The position numbers and the translations under genes were made by a program. The notes below the pieces were generated by a model, which searched no databases, was not told where the DNA came from, and saw only the letters and a list, made by a program, of their open reading frames with translations. From Kineosporia succinea (GTDB lineage: Bacteria > Actinomycetota > Actinomycetes > Actinomycetales > Kineosporiaceae), in contig NZ_JAUSQZ010000001.1 of assembly GCF_030811555.1 (NCBI RefSeq), forward strand, positions 992,001 to 1,056,000: a DNA stretch of 64,000 nucleotides. The letters run 5' to 3'. Below, one piece after another: positions 9,484 through 16,858 of this stretch (positions are counted from its first letter, which is position 1; each line of letters starts with the position of its first letter).

Positions 9484-10359
9484 TCAGGTGGCCTGGGCGC
9501 TGGCGTAGGCGGCCGGGGTGCTGCCGATCGCCGCGCTGAAGTCCCGGACGAGGTGGGCCTGGTCGCTGTAGCCGAGATCGGTGGCGACGCGGGCCCACCT
9601 CACCGGTTCCCCGTGACGCACCGACTCGGCCGCGTCGAGCAGCCGGTAGCGGCGCAGCACCCAGGTCGGTGAGACCCCGGCGTACTCGGCGAAAAGTCGT
9701 TGCAGCGTACGGACGCTCGTACCCGACTGCCGCGCGAGCTGTTCCACCCGGCGGATGGTGCGGTCGGTCTCCGCGAGTCGCGCGGCGGCCGCCACCGTTC
9801 GCGCGGGGCCGGTGCGGTGCGGTCGCACCTGGGCCTCGAGGGTGCGGCGGAGCACGGCCACCTTGGCGCTCTCGTCGTCGGCCGCCTGGATCTCCTCGAT
9901 GAGGCGGGCGTCGTCGGTGCCGAGGGCCTGGGTCAGGGGGACGGTGCGGTCGTTGTAGGTGGACGCGGGGCTGTCCAGGAACGCTCCGAGGCCGCCGGGG
10001 GTGGTCATGGCTGCGACGCAGATGCCCTCGCCGGCCAGGCGACGGCTGGAGCGGTGGAGGAGGACGCCTTCGAGTTCGGCGACGGTTGGTGGGTCTTCCT
10101 GGTCTTCTCGGTCTTCTGGGGCTTTTTGGCCCTCTGGGTCCTCTGGGGGTTCCTGGGGAGTGACGTAGAGGTTGGCGCAGGGGTGGGTCAGGAGTTCCTG
10201 AGTGTGGGTGGCGCCTGGCGGCAGGGCCCAGGTGACGACCCAGAACCAGCTGACGAGGCCCTCCAGGGCATCCCCCGCCGGGTGACGGTTGAGCTGGTAG
10301 CGACGCCTGAACTCCGAGGGCTCGATGATGCCTCGGCTGTCCTGGTCGACGCTCTTCAT
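9484..10359 (-). CDS. AraC-family transcriptional regulator
   Basis: 291 residues. The C-terminal third (about 190-285) is an AraC/XylS double helix-turn-helix: VEQLARQSGTSVRTLQRLF is the first HTH and VATDLGYSDQAHLVRDFSAAIGSTPAAY the second with its usual tail. The N-terminal domain resembles the DUF6597 sensor region (YQLNRHPAGDALEGLVSWFWVV). A short loop rich in Pro/Glu/Asp (about residues 72-88) looks like a lineage-specific insertion. The gene converges on cobN with 17 bases between stops and is divergent from the TIGR03086 gene, which it may control. TACCCT six bases before the ATG suggests a leaderless mRNA. Confidence 0.88.
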   Translation of the reverse strand: MKSVDQDSRGIIEPSEFRRRYQLNRHPAGDALEGLVSWFWVVTWALPPGATHTQELLTHPCANLYVTPQEPPEDPEGQKAPEDREDQEDPPTVAELEGVLLHRSSRRLAGEGICVAAMTTPGGLGAFLDSPASTYNDRTVPLTQALGTDDARLIEEIQAADDESAKVAVLRRTLEAQVRPHRTGPARTVAAAARLAETDRTIRRVEQLARQSGTSVRTLQRLFAEYAGVSPTWVLRRYRLLDAAESVRHGEPVRWARVATDLGYSDQAHLVRDFSAAIGSTPAAYASAQAT

Positions 10360-10365
10360 GACCCG

Positions 10366-10371
10366 AGGGTA
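10366..10371 (-). promoter_or_regulatory. -10 element of leaderless AraC-family gene
   Basis: TACCCT on the minus strand, followed by six bases and the ATG at 10359. It lies close to the oppositely oriented TACCTT at 10409, so the two promoters are back to back. Confidence 0.45.
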
Positions 10372-10408
10372 TGGCGCGGTTCTTCAAGAGAGCGCCGGTG
10401 GTGCCCTC

Positions 10409-10414
10409 TACCTT
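10409..10414 (+). promoter_or_regulatory. -10 element of leaderless TIGR03086 gene
   Basis: TACCTT, then seven bases, then ATG at 10422; no ribosome binding site is seen. Confidence 0.4.
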
Positions 10415-10421
10415 GGCTTTC

Positions 10422-11018
10422 ATGACTCAGAACCCGGGCCCGCACCTGCTGGCCGTTCTCGATCAGCTGGCCGATCTGGTGGGGCAGATCCAGCCCTCGC
10501 AGTTCGCCCGGCCCACGCCGTGCAGCGAGTTCGACGTGGCTCTGCTGCGCAGTCACACCCTCGCCTGGGCACAGTTCTTCGCGGGCGTCTTCGAGCGGCC
10601 CGCGTCCAGCGTCCCGGCTCCGGACGTCGACGGTTACGAGGCCCCGGCCGACCCGGCCGAGGCCGCCGAGGTGATCCGTGACGCGCGTCGCCGGTTCGCG
10701 TCGGGCATCGAGGCCGGGGTGGCCGACGAGCCGGTGGCGATGTTCGGCGACCCGATGCCGGGCGTGATCGGGCTGAACATGTGCCTGAGCGAATACCTGG
10801 TGCACGGGCACGACCTGGCTCGGGCCACCGGTCTGCCGTGGCACCCGCCGGCCGAGGCGGCGGCCGCGGCACTGGCGTTCATGCCGAACATGCTCACCGA
10901 CGATTTCCGGGGCCCGTCGAAGAGTTTCGGCTACGCCGTGCCGGTGCCGGACTCGGCCGCCGACCTCGAGAAGCTGGTGGCGTTCACCGGGCGGGATCCG
11001 TACTGGAAGGCCGACTGA
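10422..11018 (+). CDS. TIGR03086-family (DinB-like, maleylpyruvate-isomerase fold) protein
   Basis: 198 residues. The fold is that of mycothiol-dependent enzymes. There is an early helix (LDQLADLVGQIQPSQF), the PTPCSEFDVALLRSH segment where the family has TPC.DW.V..L..H, and a late LSEYLVHGHDLARATG with the metal-ligand histidines. TIGR03086 proteins are presumed metal- and mycothiol-linked enzymes of unknown reaction. The start at 10422 fits the family N-terminus; the upstream ATG at 10371 would lie in the AraC promoter. The 3' end overlaps the convergent flavoprotein gene by 35 bp. Confidence 0.82.
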   Translation: MTQNPGPHLLAVLDQLADLVGQIQPSQFARPTPCSEFDVALLRSHTLAWAQFFAGVFERPASSVPAPDVDGYEAPADPAEAAEVIRDARRRFASGIEAGVADEPVAMFGDPMPGVIGLNMCLSEYLVHGHDLARATGLPWHPPAEAAAAALAFMPNMLTDDFRGPSKSFGYAVPVPDSAADLEKLVAFTGRDPYWKAD

Positions 11019-12195
11019 CCAGTCGCCGCCGGGCGTAGTGCGCGAGCACCCGGGGCACCATCCGTTTCGGGATCAGGCCGTCGCCCAGGCCCAGGTCGAT
11101 GAGGCGGTGCATGGTCTCGGGGCGGGCCCGGGCGGCGTCCATCGCCGCGTCCATCGTGTGGTGGCGCCGGCTCAGGTTCGCCAGCCAGGTGGTCTGCCGC
11201 AGGTGACGGCCGAGGGCGGCGTGCAGGGCCTCGCGGTAGGTCCGGCCCGGGTCGTCGCTGCTGACGGCGGCTTCCCCGGCCAGGCGCCCCGAGCGCACGG
11301 CGTAGAAGATGCCCTCGCCGGTGAGCGGATTGACCAGGGACGCGGCGTCGCCCACCAGCAGCACGCGGCCGTCGGGCTGGTGCGGGCGCCAGGTCGACAG
11401 CGGCAGGTGATGGGCGCGAAGGCCCTCGGCGGGCTGGCCGGGGAGGAGTCGTTCGAGCTCGTCCTCGAGATCTTGCCGTCCGGCTGCTTCCGGACCGGGG
11501 TGCGTCGCGTCGTGACGGGTGCGCAGTTGCGAGCGCAGGCGCCCGTAACCGATGTTCGCGGTGCCGCTGCCGTCGGCCAGGGGGAACGACCAGGCGTAGG
11601 CGGGCCAGGAGTCTTGCATCGTGATGAGCTGGGTGGGCTCGACGTGGTCGGTGGGGCGTTCGGGGGCGTAACCGCGGATGGCCACGGCGAGGTGCTGGTC
11701 GCCGTTGCGCGGGATGTCGAGGGCGCGGCGCAGGGTGGAGTTGGCGCCGTCGGCCACGATCAGGGTGCGGCCGGCGTGCTCGCCGTCGACGCTCACGTAA
11801 CCGTCGTGCGTCTTCAGGTGCCGGGCACGGTGTTTCACCAGGGTCGCGCCCTTCGCCCGGGCGGCCTGCACCAGCCGGGCGTCGAACACCGTGCGCGGGA
11901 TCACGTGCATGGCGTCGTGCGGGTGGGCCTCGAGCCGCACGCCGGCCGGTGAACGCAGGTCGAGGGTGCGGATCGGGCCGTGGCCCCGGGTGATCTCGGC
12001 GCGCGGCACACCGAGACGTTCCAGCTCGGTCAGGGCGTGCGGGGCGATGCCGTCGCCGCAGGCCTTGTCCCGGGGGAAGTCGGCGAGATCGAGGAGGCGC
12101 ACGTCGGCCTCCGGGTTCTGCCGCAGCGCGGCCAGGGCGGCGCTCGCCCCGGCCGGTCCCGCTCCGACCACCAGCACGTCCGCGATCTCGCTCAT
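10984..12195 (-). CDS. Geranylgeranyl-reductase-family FAD-dependent oxidoreductase
   Basis: 403 residues. The N-terminal dinucleotide-binding motif is VLVVGAGPAGASAAL (residues 8-22). Next come DFPRDKACGDGIAP, typical of geranylgeranyl reductases, and the second FAD motif VLLVGDAASLVNPLTGEGI in the middle. The C-terminus is the usual helical tail. The family reduces isoprenoid double bonds in menaquinone or lipid precursors. It is the last gene of the minus-strand cobalamin run, 36 bases after cysG. That position may only reflect co-transcription, since no cobalamin step needs this activity. The start lies near a moderate GGGGAGTC ribosome site. Confidence 0.88.
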   Translation of the reverse strand: MSEIADVLVVGAGPAGASAALAALRQNPEADVRLLDLADFPRDKACGDGIAPHALTELERLGVPRAEITRGHGPIRTLDLRSPAGVRLEAHPHDAMHVIPRTVFDARLVQAARAKGATLVKHRARHLKTHDGYVSVDGEHAGRTLIVADGANSTLRRALDIPRNGDQHLAVAIRGYAPERPTDHVEPTQLITMQDSWPAYAWSFPLADGSGTANIGYGRLRSQLRTRHDATHPGPEAAGRQDLEDELERLLPGQPAEGLRAHHLPLSTWRPHQPDGRVLLVGDAASLVNPLTGEGIFYAVRSGRLAGEAAVSSDDPGRTYREALHAALGRHLRQTTWLANLSRRHHTMDAAMDAARARPETMHRLIDLGLGDGLIPKRMVPRVLAHYARRRLVSRPSSTDPAR

Positions 12196-12231
12196 CCAGA
12201 CTCCCCGTTTCTGGTTGCACGCTGTTTCTGC

Positions 12232-13524
12232 CTACCCGTTCCCGGGCTCCTTCGGGCGCCGGCCCACGACGTCGCCGATCACGATGATCGCGGGCGGGCG
12301 GATGTTCTCGCGCTCGGCGACCTCGCCGATCCCGGCCAGGTCCGAGACGGTGACGCGCTCGGCGGGCATCGAACCGTCTTGGATCACGGCGACGCCGGTG
12401 AGCGGGTCACGGCCGTGCTCGACGAGTGTGCGGGCGATGGCGGGCAGGTTGGCCACGCCCATCAGCACGACGATCGTGCCGTGCAGTTTCGCCAGGGCGG
12501 TCCAGTCGATGAGCGAGTCGGGATTGTCGGGCGGCAGGTGACCGGACACGATGACGGCCTCGTGCGCGACGCCGCGGTGGGTGAGCGGGATACCGGCCAG
12601 CCCGGGCACCGAGATGGCGCTGCTCAGGCCGGGAACGACCTGCACCGGCACCCCGGCGTCGAGGCACGCCTCGAGCTCCTCGGAGCCGCGCCCGAACACG
12701 TAGGGGTCGCCGCCCTTGAGCCGCACCACGAACTTGCCGGCCAGGGCGTGCTCGACCAGGGCCGCGTTGATGGCCTCCTGCGACATCGACCGGCCACGCG
12801 GCAGTTTCGTGGCGTCGATGAGCTCGACGTCGGGGCTGAGCTCGGGCAGCAGCGAGCGCGGGCCGAGCCGGTCGACGACCACCACGTCGGCCTGGCCGAG
12901 CAGGCGGCGGCCGCGCACGGTGATCAGGTCGGGATCGCCCGGCCCGCCGCCGACGAGGGCGACACCGGGGAGCTTCGGGTTCTGCGTCTTCTGGGCCCGG
13001 GTGTCCTGCTTGCGCTCGGCGAGGATGCGGTCGCCGGCGCCGGAGCGCAGCCATTCGAGCAGGCTGTCGCGGACGACGGCGGCCCGCAGCGGGTCGGCCC
13101 CGTGCGCCGAGCCCGGGCCGACCGACTCGCTGGCGACGGCGATGCGCAGCCCGTGCCACTCACCACTGGCCGGGGTCGAGGCGCTGCCGCCCGCGGCGCG
13201 GTCGGCGCGCACGCAGAACACCCGCTGTTCCTCGGCCTCCTGCGCGACGGCGGCGTTGACCGTCGGATCGTCGGTGACGGCCATGGCGTACCACGCACCG
13301 GCCAGATCGCCCGGTTCGTAACGTCTCTGGACCCAGACGATCTCGTCGGCCCCGGCCATGCCCTCGATGGCGGGGGTGACCGCGGGCGCGATCAGCTCGA
13401 TGCGCGCGCCGACGTCGAGCAGCGCCGGGAGGCGCCGCTGGGCGATGGTGCCGCCTCCGACCACGACGACCCGGCGGCCGGTCAGGTCGAGGCCGGCGAT
13501 GTAGGGCCTGTCCACTTGCGGCAT
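12232..13524 (-). CDS. cysG: Siroheme synthase-type fusion: precorrin-2 dehydrogenase + uroporphyrinogen-III C-methyltransferase
   Basis: 430 residues. The N-terminal Rossmann domain (GRRVVVVGGGTIAQRRLPALL, about 15-35) is the NAD-dependent precorrin-2 dehydrogenase part. From about residue 185 the SUMT methyltransferase follows: GVALVGGGPGDPDLITVRG, KLPRGRSMSQEAIN, VVRLKGGDPYVFGRGSEE, VVPGLSSAI and PLTHRG. It makes precorrin-2 from uroporphyrinogen III, the entry to cobalamin and siroheme. The ATG at 13522-13524 lies 4 bases after the cobT stop. A longer upstream reading in the same frame is only the antisense of cobT. It is often called cobA in actinobacteria. Confidence 0.93.
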   Translation of the reverse strand: MPQVDRPYIAGLDLTGRRVVVVGGGTIAQRRLPALLDVGARIELIAPAVTPAIEGMAGADEIVWVQRRYEPGDLAGAWYAMAVTDDPTVNAAVAQEAEEQRVFCVRADRAAGGSASTPASGEWHGLRIAVASESVGPGSAHGADPLRAAVVRDSLLEWLRSGAGDRILAERKQDTRAQKTQNPKLPGVALVGGGPGDPDLITVRGRRLLGQADVVVVDRLGPRSLLPELSPDVELIDATKLPRGRSMSQEAINAALVEHALAGKFVVRLKGGDPYVFGRGSEELEACLDAGVPVQVVPGLSSAISVPGLAGIPLTHRGVAHEAVIVSGHLPPDNPDSLIDWTALAKLHGTIVVLMGVANLPAIARTLVEHGRDPLTGVAVIQDGSMPAERVTVSDLAGIGEVAERENIRPPAIIVIGDVVGRRPKEPGNG

Positions 13525-13528
13525 TGTC

Positions 13529-14794
13529 TCAGGAACTCTTCTCGGTGACGCCCGCGGCGTCGAACGTGGCCATCTCACGCAGGACGGCGACAGCCGAACG
13601 GACCAGCGGCAGGGCCAGCACCGCGCCGCTGCCCTCGCCCAGACGCAGTTCGAGGTCGACCAGCGGGGTGAGGGCCAGATGGTCGAGCGCGATCGCGTGG
13701 CCGGGTTCGGCGGAGCGGTGACCGGCCAGGCAGGCGTCGACGGCGGCAGGGGCCAGCGCGACGGCGACCAGGGCGGCCGCCCCGGCGATGACGCCGTCGA
13801 GCACGATCGGCACCCGACGGGCGGCCGCGCCGAGGATGAAGCCGGCGATCTGGGCGTGCTCGAGGCCACCGAGCGAGGACAGGATGGCGATCGGGTCGTT
13901 CTCGGTGTTCTCGCTCTCGGCCTCGGCCGTGCGGCGGGCCAGCGCGACCCGGACGACGCCGACCTTGTGCCGGTGGGCGTCGGCGTCGATGCCGGTGCCG
14001 TAACCGGTGACGTCGGTGGGGTCGGCGCCGGTGAACGCGGCGATCAGGGCGGCGGACGCGGTCGTGTTGGCGATGCCCATGTCACCTGCGACCAGGCAGC
14101 GGTAGCCCGTGTCGGCGAGCTGGCCGGCGATCGCGATGCCGCTGGCCAGGCCCTGGATCGCCTGCTCGCGGGTCATGGCCGGGCGGACCGAGATGTCGTC
14201 GCTGCCGCGGCGGGCGGCGGCGCGCAGCAGTTTGGGGCGGTCGCCGGGCTTGATGGTGGACGCGTCGGTCACCTCGACCGCGTCGGTCACCGCTGCTGTC
14301 GCGGTCTCGTCGGTCTCGCGGGTCTCGTCGGTCTGGCCGGTCTCGCTGATCTGGCCGGTCTGGCCGGTCTGGCCGGTCTCGCTGATCTGGCTGGTCTCGC
14401 TGGTCTCGCTGGTCACTGGGATCTCGATCGGGGTGATGACGCCGGCATCGACCACGAGCACCGCGGCCCCGACCTGGCGCGCGAGCACGTTCACGGCCGC
14501 ACCCCCGGCCAGGAAATTGGTGACCATCTGCGCCGTGACCTCCTGCGGCCACGGACTGACCCCCTGCGCGTGCACGCCGTGGTCGGCGGCGAAGACGGCC
14601 ACCGCGGCGGGCGAGGGATCGGGCGGCGGACAGGTGCCGGCCAGCCCGGCCAGGCGGATCGAGACCTCTTCCAGCACGCCGAGTGCCCCGCGGGGCTTGG
14701 TCAGGCGGTTCTGCCGGTCCCGGGCTGCTTCCAGGGCCGCCGGGTCGGCGGGTCGGATGGCTTCCAGGGTTGCGGCGAGCCGGTCGTCGGTCAT
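13529..14794 (-). CDS. cobT: Nicotinate-nucleotide-dimethylbenzimidazole phosphoribosyltransferase with repeat insertion
   Basis: 421 residues against about 350 for the family. It makes alpha-ribazole phosphate, the lower ligand of cobalamin. Family hallmarks are KPRGALGVLE, FAADHGVHAQGVSPWPQEVTAQMV, FLAGGAAVNVLA, MGIANTTASAAL, GYGTGIDADAHRHKV and the C-terminal DGVIAGAAALVA...HRSAEPGHAIALDHL. A glutamate of the GEGSGAVLALPLV segment near the end is the likely catalytic base. Residues about 127-170 are a tandem tripeptide array (units such as SET, GQT, DET) with no counterpart in the family. The insertion falls between VVDAGVITPIEIPV and the conserved GSDDISVRPAMTREQA. The gene probably belongs to the riboswitch-led operon upstream. 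Confidence 0.93.
   Translation of the reverse strand: MTDDRLAATLEAIRPADPAALEAARDRQNRLTKPRGALGVLEEVSIRLAGLAGTCPPPDPSPAAVAVFAADHGVHAQGVSPWPQEVTAQMVTNFLAGGAAVNVLARQVGAAVLVVDAGVITPIEIPVTSETSETSQISETGQTGQTGQISETGQTDETRETDETATAAVTDAVEVTDASTIKPGDRPKLLRAAARRGSDDISVRPAMTREQAIQGLASGIAIAGQLADTGYRCLVAGDMGIANTTASAALIAAFTGADPTDVTGYGTGIDADAHRHKVGVVRVALARRTAEAESENTENDPIAILSSLGGLEHAQIAGFILGAAARRVPIVLDGVIAGAAALVAVALAPAAVDACLAGHRSAEPGHAIALDHLALTPLVDLELRLGEGSGAVLALPLVRSAVAVLREMATFDAAGVTEKSS
14302..14415. repeat. 9-bp tandem array inside cobT
   Basis: About 13 degenerate copies of a 9-bp unit of the form GGTCTSGYY run in the plus strand. In the cobT reading frame each unit gives a tripeptide of the type (S/T/G)-(E/Q)-T. 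Because the unit is a multiple of three, copy-number changes keep the frame. Confidence 0.85.
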
Positions 14795-15211
14795 CGGTGC
14801 TCCAGGCGATCTCAGGGCAGGTGTTGGCTCCTCGTCGGGGCCGTTGTGGTTGCCTGCCGGTCATGCGTTTCCGGGCGTGTACTGGCCCCGGTCGTGTCCT
14901 GCTCTCTTCCCGGGCTTGTACTGGTCCCGCCCTCTTCCCGGGCTTGTACTGGTCCCGGTCGTGCTCTGCTGGCCCAGCCGGGGCGGCCGGCCCGATCATG
15001 CTCCGCTGGCCCGATCGTGCTCCGCCGGCCCAGCCGAGGCGACCGGCCCGGCCGTGCTCCGCTGGCCCGATCGTGCTCCGCCGGCCCAGCCGGGGCGACC
15101 GGCCCGCACCGTCGCGCGAACCGGCCTCCTCTCGCAGGCCGGCCCCATCCCGCGAGCCAGCCTCGTCGTACAGACCGGCCCCCGCAGCACGGACCGGCCC
15201 CGCCGTGGCCC
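14795..15211. repeat. Repeat-rich gap between cobC and cobT, no gene
   Basis: About 417 bases without a supported gene. There are two tandem families. One is a unit of about 23 bases containing CCCGGGCTTGTACTGGTCCC, with two good copies (about 14906-14951) and a diverged one at about 14871. The other is a unit of about 55 bases containing GTGCTCCGCTGGCCCGATCG and GCTCCGCCGGCCCAGCC, with about 2.5 copies (about 14953-15105). The remainder is low-complexity CCGGCC-rich sequence. I see no clear promoter or terminator. Confidence 0.75.
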
Positions 15212-16858
15212 CTACCGCCCCGGGTGCACCGCGGCGTCCAGAGCCTGAGCGAACTGGTCACTCACCGATCGGTCCCGCACCGCGACGCGCAGCCAGCCGG
15301 ACCCGAGCCCGGGGAAGGTGTCCGCCCGGCGCACCGCCCATCCGGCGCCCCGCAGACGCTGGTGCACGCCCACCGGGTCGGGCCCACCGGCCCGCAGCAG
15401 CACGAACGGCGCAGCGGCCGGCCCCTGGACCTCCACGTCGGGCACCTTCGCGAGCACGCTCACCAGATGGTCGCGGTCACCCGCCAGACGCACCGCGTAC
15501 CCCTCGGCCTCGGCCGCCGCCGGCGGCGTGGTCACGGCCAGGGCCGCCTCCAGCGCCAGCGAGTTCACCGACCACAGCGACTGAGTCGCAGCGCATGCGC
15601 GCAGCAGTTCGGGAGCGCCGAGCAGATAGCCGACCCGCAGGCCGGCCAGACCCCAGGTCTTGGTCAGGCTGCGCACCACGACCAGTCCGGGCACGTCCGG
15701 CGCCGGGCGGTCAGGCGTGCCCGCGAGCGTCTCCGGCTCCCCCGGGATCGCGTCCATGAACGCCTCGTCGACCACCAGCACCCGCCCCGGCCGGGACAGA
15801 GCGATCAAGGTCTCCGCACGGTGCAGCACCGACGTCGGGTTGGTCGGGTTGCCCACCATGACCAGGTCGGCGTCATCGGGCACCAGCGCCGGATCGATCT
15901 GGAACGGCGGCGCCAGCACCACCCGCTGCACGTCGTGACCCGCAGCCAGCAGCGCCGCCTCGGGCTCGGTGAACTGCGGGTGGATCACCACCGCGCGGTG
16001 CGGTGCGAGAGCGCGGGCCAGCAGCACGAAGGCCTCGGCACCTCCGGCGGTCAGCAGCACCTGGTCGGCCGGGCGGCCGTGCCGGGCGGCGATGGCCTCG
16101 GTGGCCGCGCGCGGATCGGGGTACGCCGACAGGTCGGCCACCGCGTCGCGCAGCCGGTCCTGCAGCCAGTCCGGAGCCGCACCGCGGACGTTGACCGCGA
16201 GGTCGACCAGACCGGGAACCACCTCGGCGTCGCCGTGGTGGCCCAGGTCCTCCGCGATGTAGGCCTCGTCGTACTGGTCGTACACGCGGGCCTCGGTCGC
16301 CGGACCGAATCCGGTCTGCGGGCCGTAGCTGGCGTGCGGCCGGGGCTGCTCCTGTGGCCGGGGGACGGCGAAGAGCCGGCCGACCGCGACGGTGACACCG
16401 CGATAGGTGTGCTTGGGGCTGATCAGCTGCGCCTCGGACGCGAGCACCGCGGCCTCGGCCACGGACGGCACGCCGACCAGCCGCTCGGTCACGGGTGACG
16501 GATTGGGGACCTGCTGACCGGCCAGGACGTCGGCAGGCAGCAGCTTCAGCGGCACGCCCAGCACATCGGCCAGTTCGAGCAGGGCCTCCTCGTTCTGCTT
16601 CGCGTCGACGGTGGCGATCGCGACCACGTCACGCGCCCGGACGCCGGACATCGAAAGGGCCTGCCCCATCGCCATCCGGACGTCGCGGATGCCGACACCC
16701 CGCCGCGAGCCGATACCCACGATGATCTGGTCGCCGGTGCCCTGCAGGTCCAGGTGGAGGCTGCCCGTGATCGGGCCGATCTCGGTGTACCGGTCGCGGA
16801 TCTCGTCGGGACTGCGCCCGTCGGTCGCGCCGGTGTCGGAGGCTGCGGTGGTCGACAT
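15212..16858 (-). CDS. cobC: Cobalamin biosynthesis fusion: CbiG-C/CobE-like domain + CobC PLP aminotransferase-fold protein
   Basis: 548 residues. The N-terminal domain (about 35-170) matches the CobE/CbiG C-terminal fold: IIVGIGSRRGV, VVAIATVDAKQNEEALLELA, VAEAAVLASEAQLI. The rest (about 195-545) is a class I/II aminotransferase-fold protein of the CobC/CobD type. It has SAYPDPRAATEAIAARHG, MVGNPTNPTS, VVDEAFMDAIPGE and the PLP lysine in VVRSLTKTWGLAGLRVGY (about residue 400). The family makes the (R)-1-amino-2-propanol phosphate side chain from threonine phosphate. The two-domain layout is the one annotated as Rv2231c-type CobC in actinobacteria. The ATG overlaps the cobB stop (ATGA). Confidence 0.9.
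   Translation of the reverse strand: MSTTAASDTGATDGRSPDEIRDRYTEIGPITGSLHLDLQGTGDQIIVGIGSRRGVGIRDVRMAMGQALSMSGVRARDVVAIATVDAKQNEEALLELADVLGVPLKLLPADVLAGQQVPNPSPVTERLVGVPSVAEAAVLASEAQLISPKHTYRGVTVAVGRLFAVPRPQEQPRPHASYGPQTGFGPATEARVYDQYDEAYIAEDLGHHGDAEVVPGLVDLAVNVRGAAPDWLQDRLRDAVADLSAYPDPRAATEAIAARHGRPADQVLLTAGGAEAFVLLARALAPHRAVVIHPQFTEPEAALLAAGHDVQRVVLAPPFQIDPALVPDDADLVMVGNPTNPTSVLHRAETLIALSRPGRVLVVDEAFMDAIPGEPETLAGTPDRPAPDVPGLVVVRSLTKTWGLAGLRVGYLLGAPELLRACAATQSLWSVNSLALEAALAVTTPPAAAEAEGYAVRLAGDRDHLVSVLAKVPDVEVQGPAAAPFVLLRAGGPDPVGVHQRLRGAGWAVRRADTFPGLGSGWLRVAVRDRSVSDQFAQALDAAVHPGR

Noticed and set aside
14290-15110. Possible CRISPR array
   Set aside because: The repeats are contiguous tandem units of 9, about 23 and about 55 bases without unique spacers, and no cas gene is present.
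13679-16498. 939-codon plus-strand frame over cobT and cobC
   Set aside because: It mirrors conserved minus-strand enzymes and passes through the tandem repeats; the repetitive protein is an artefact.
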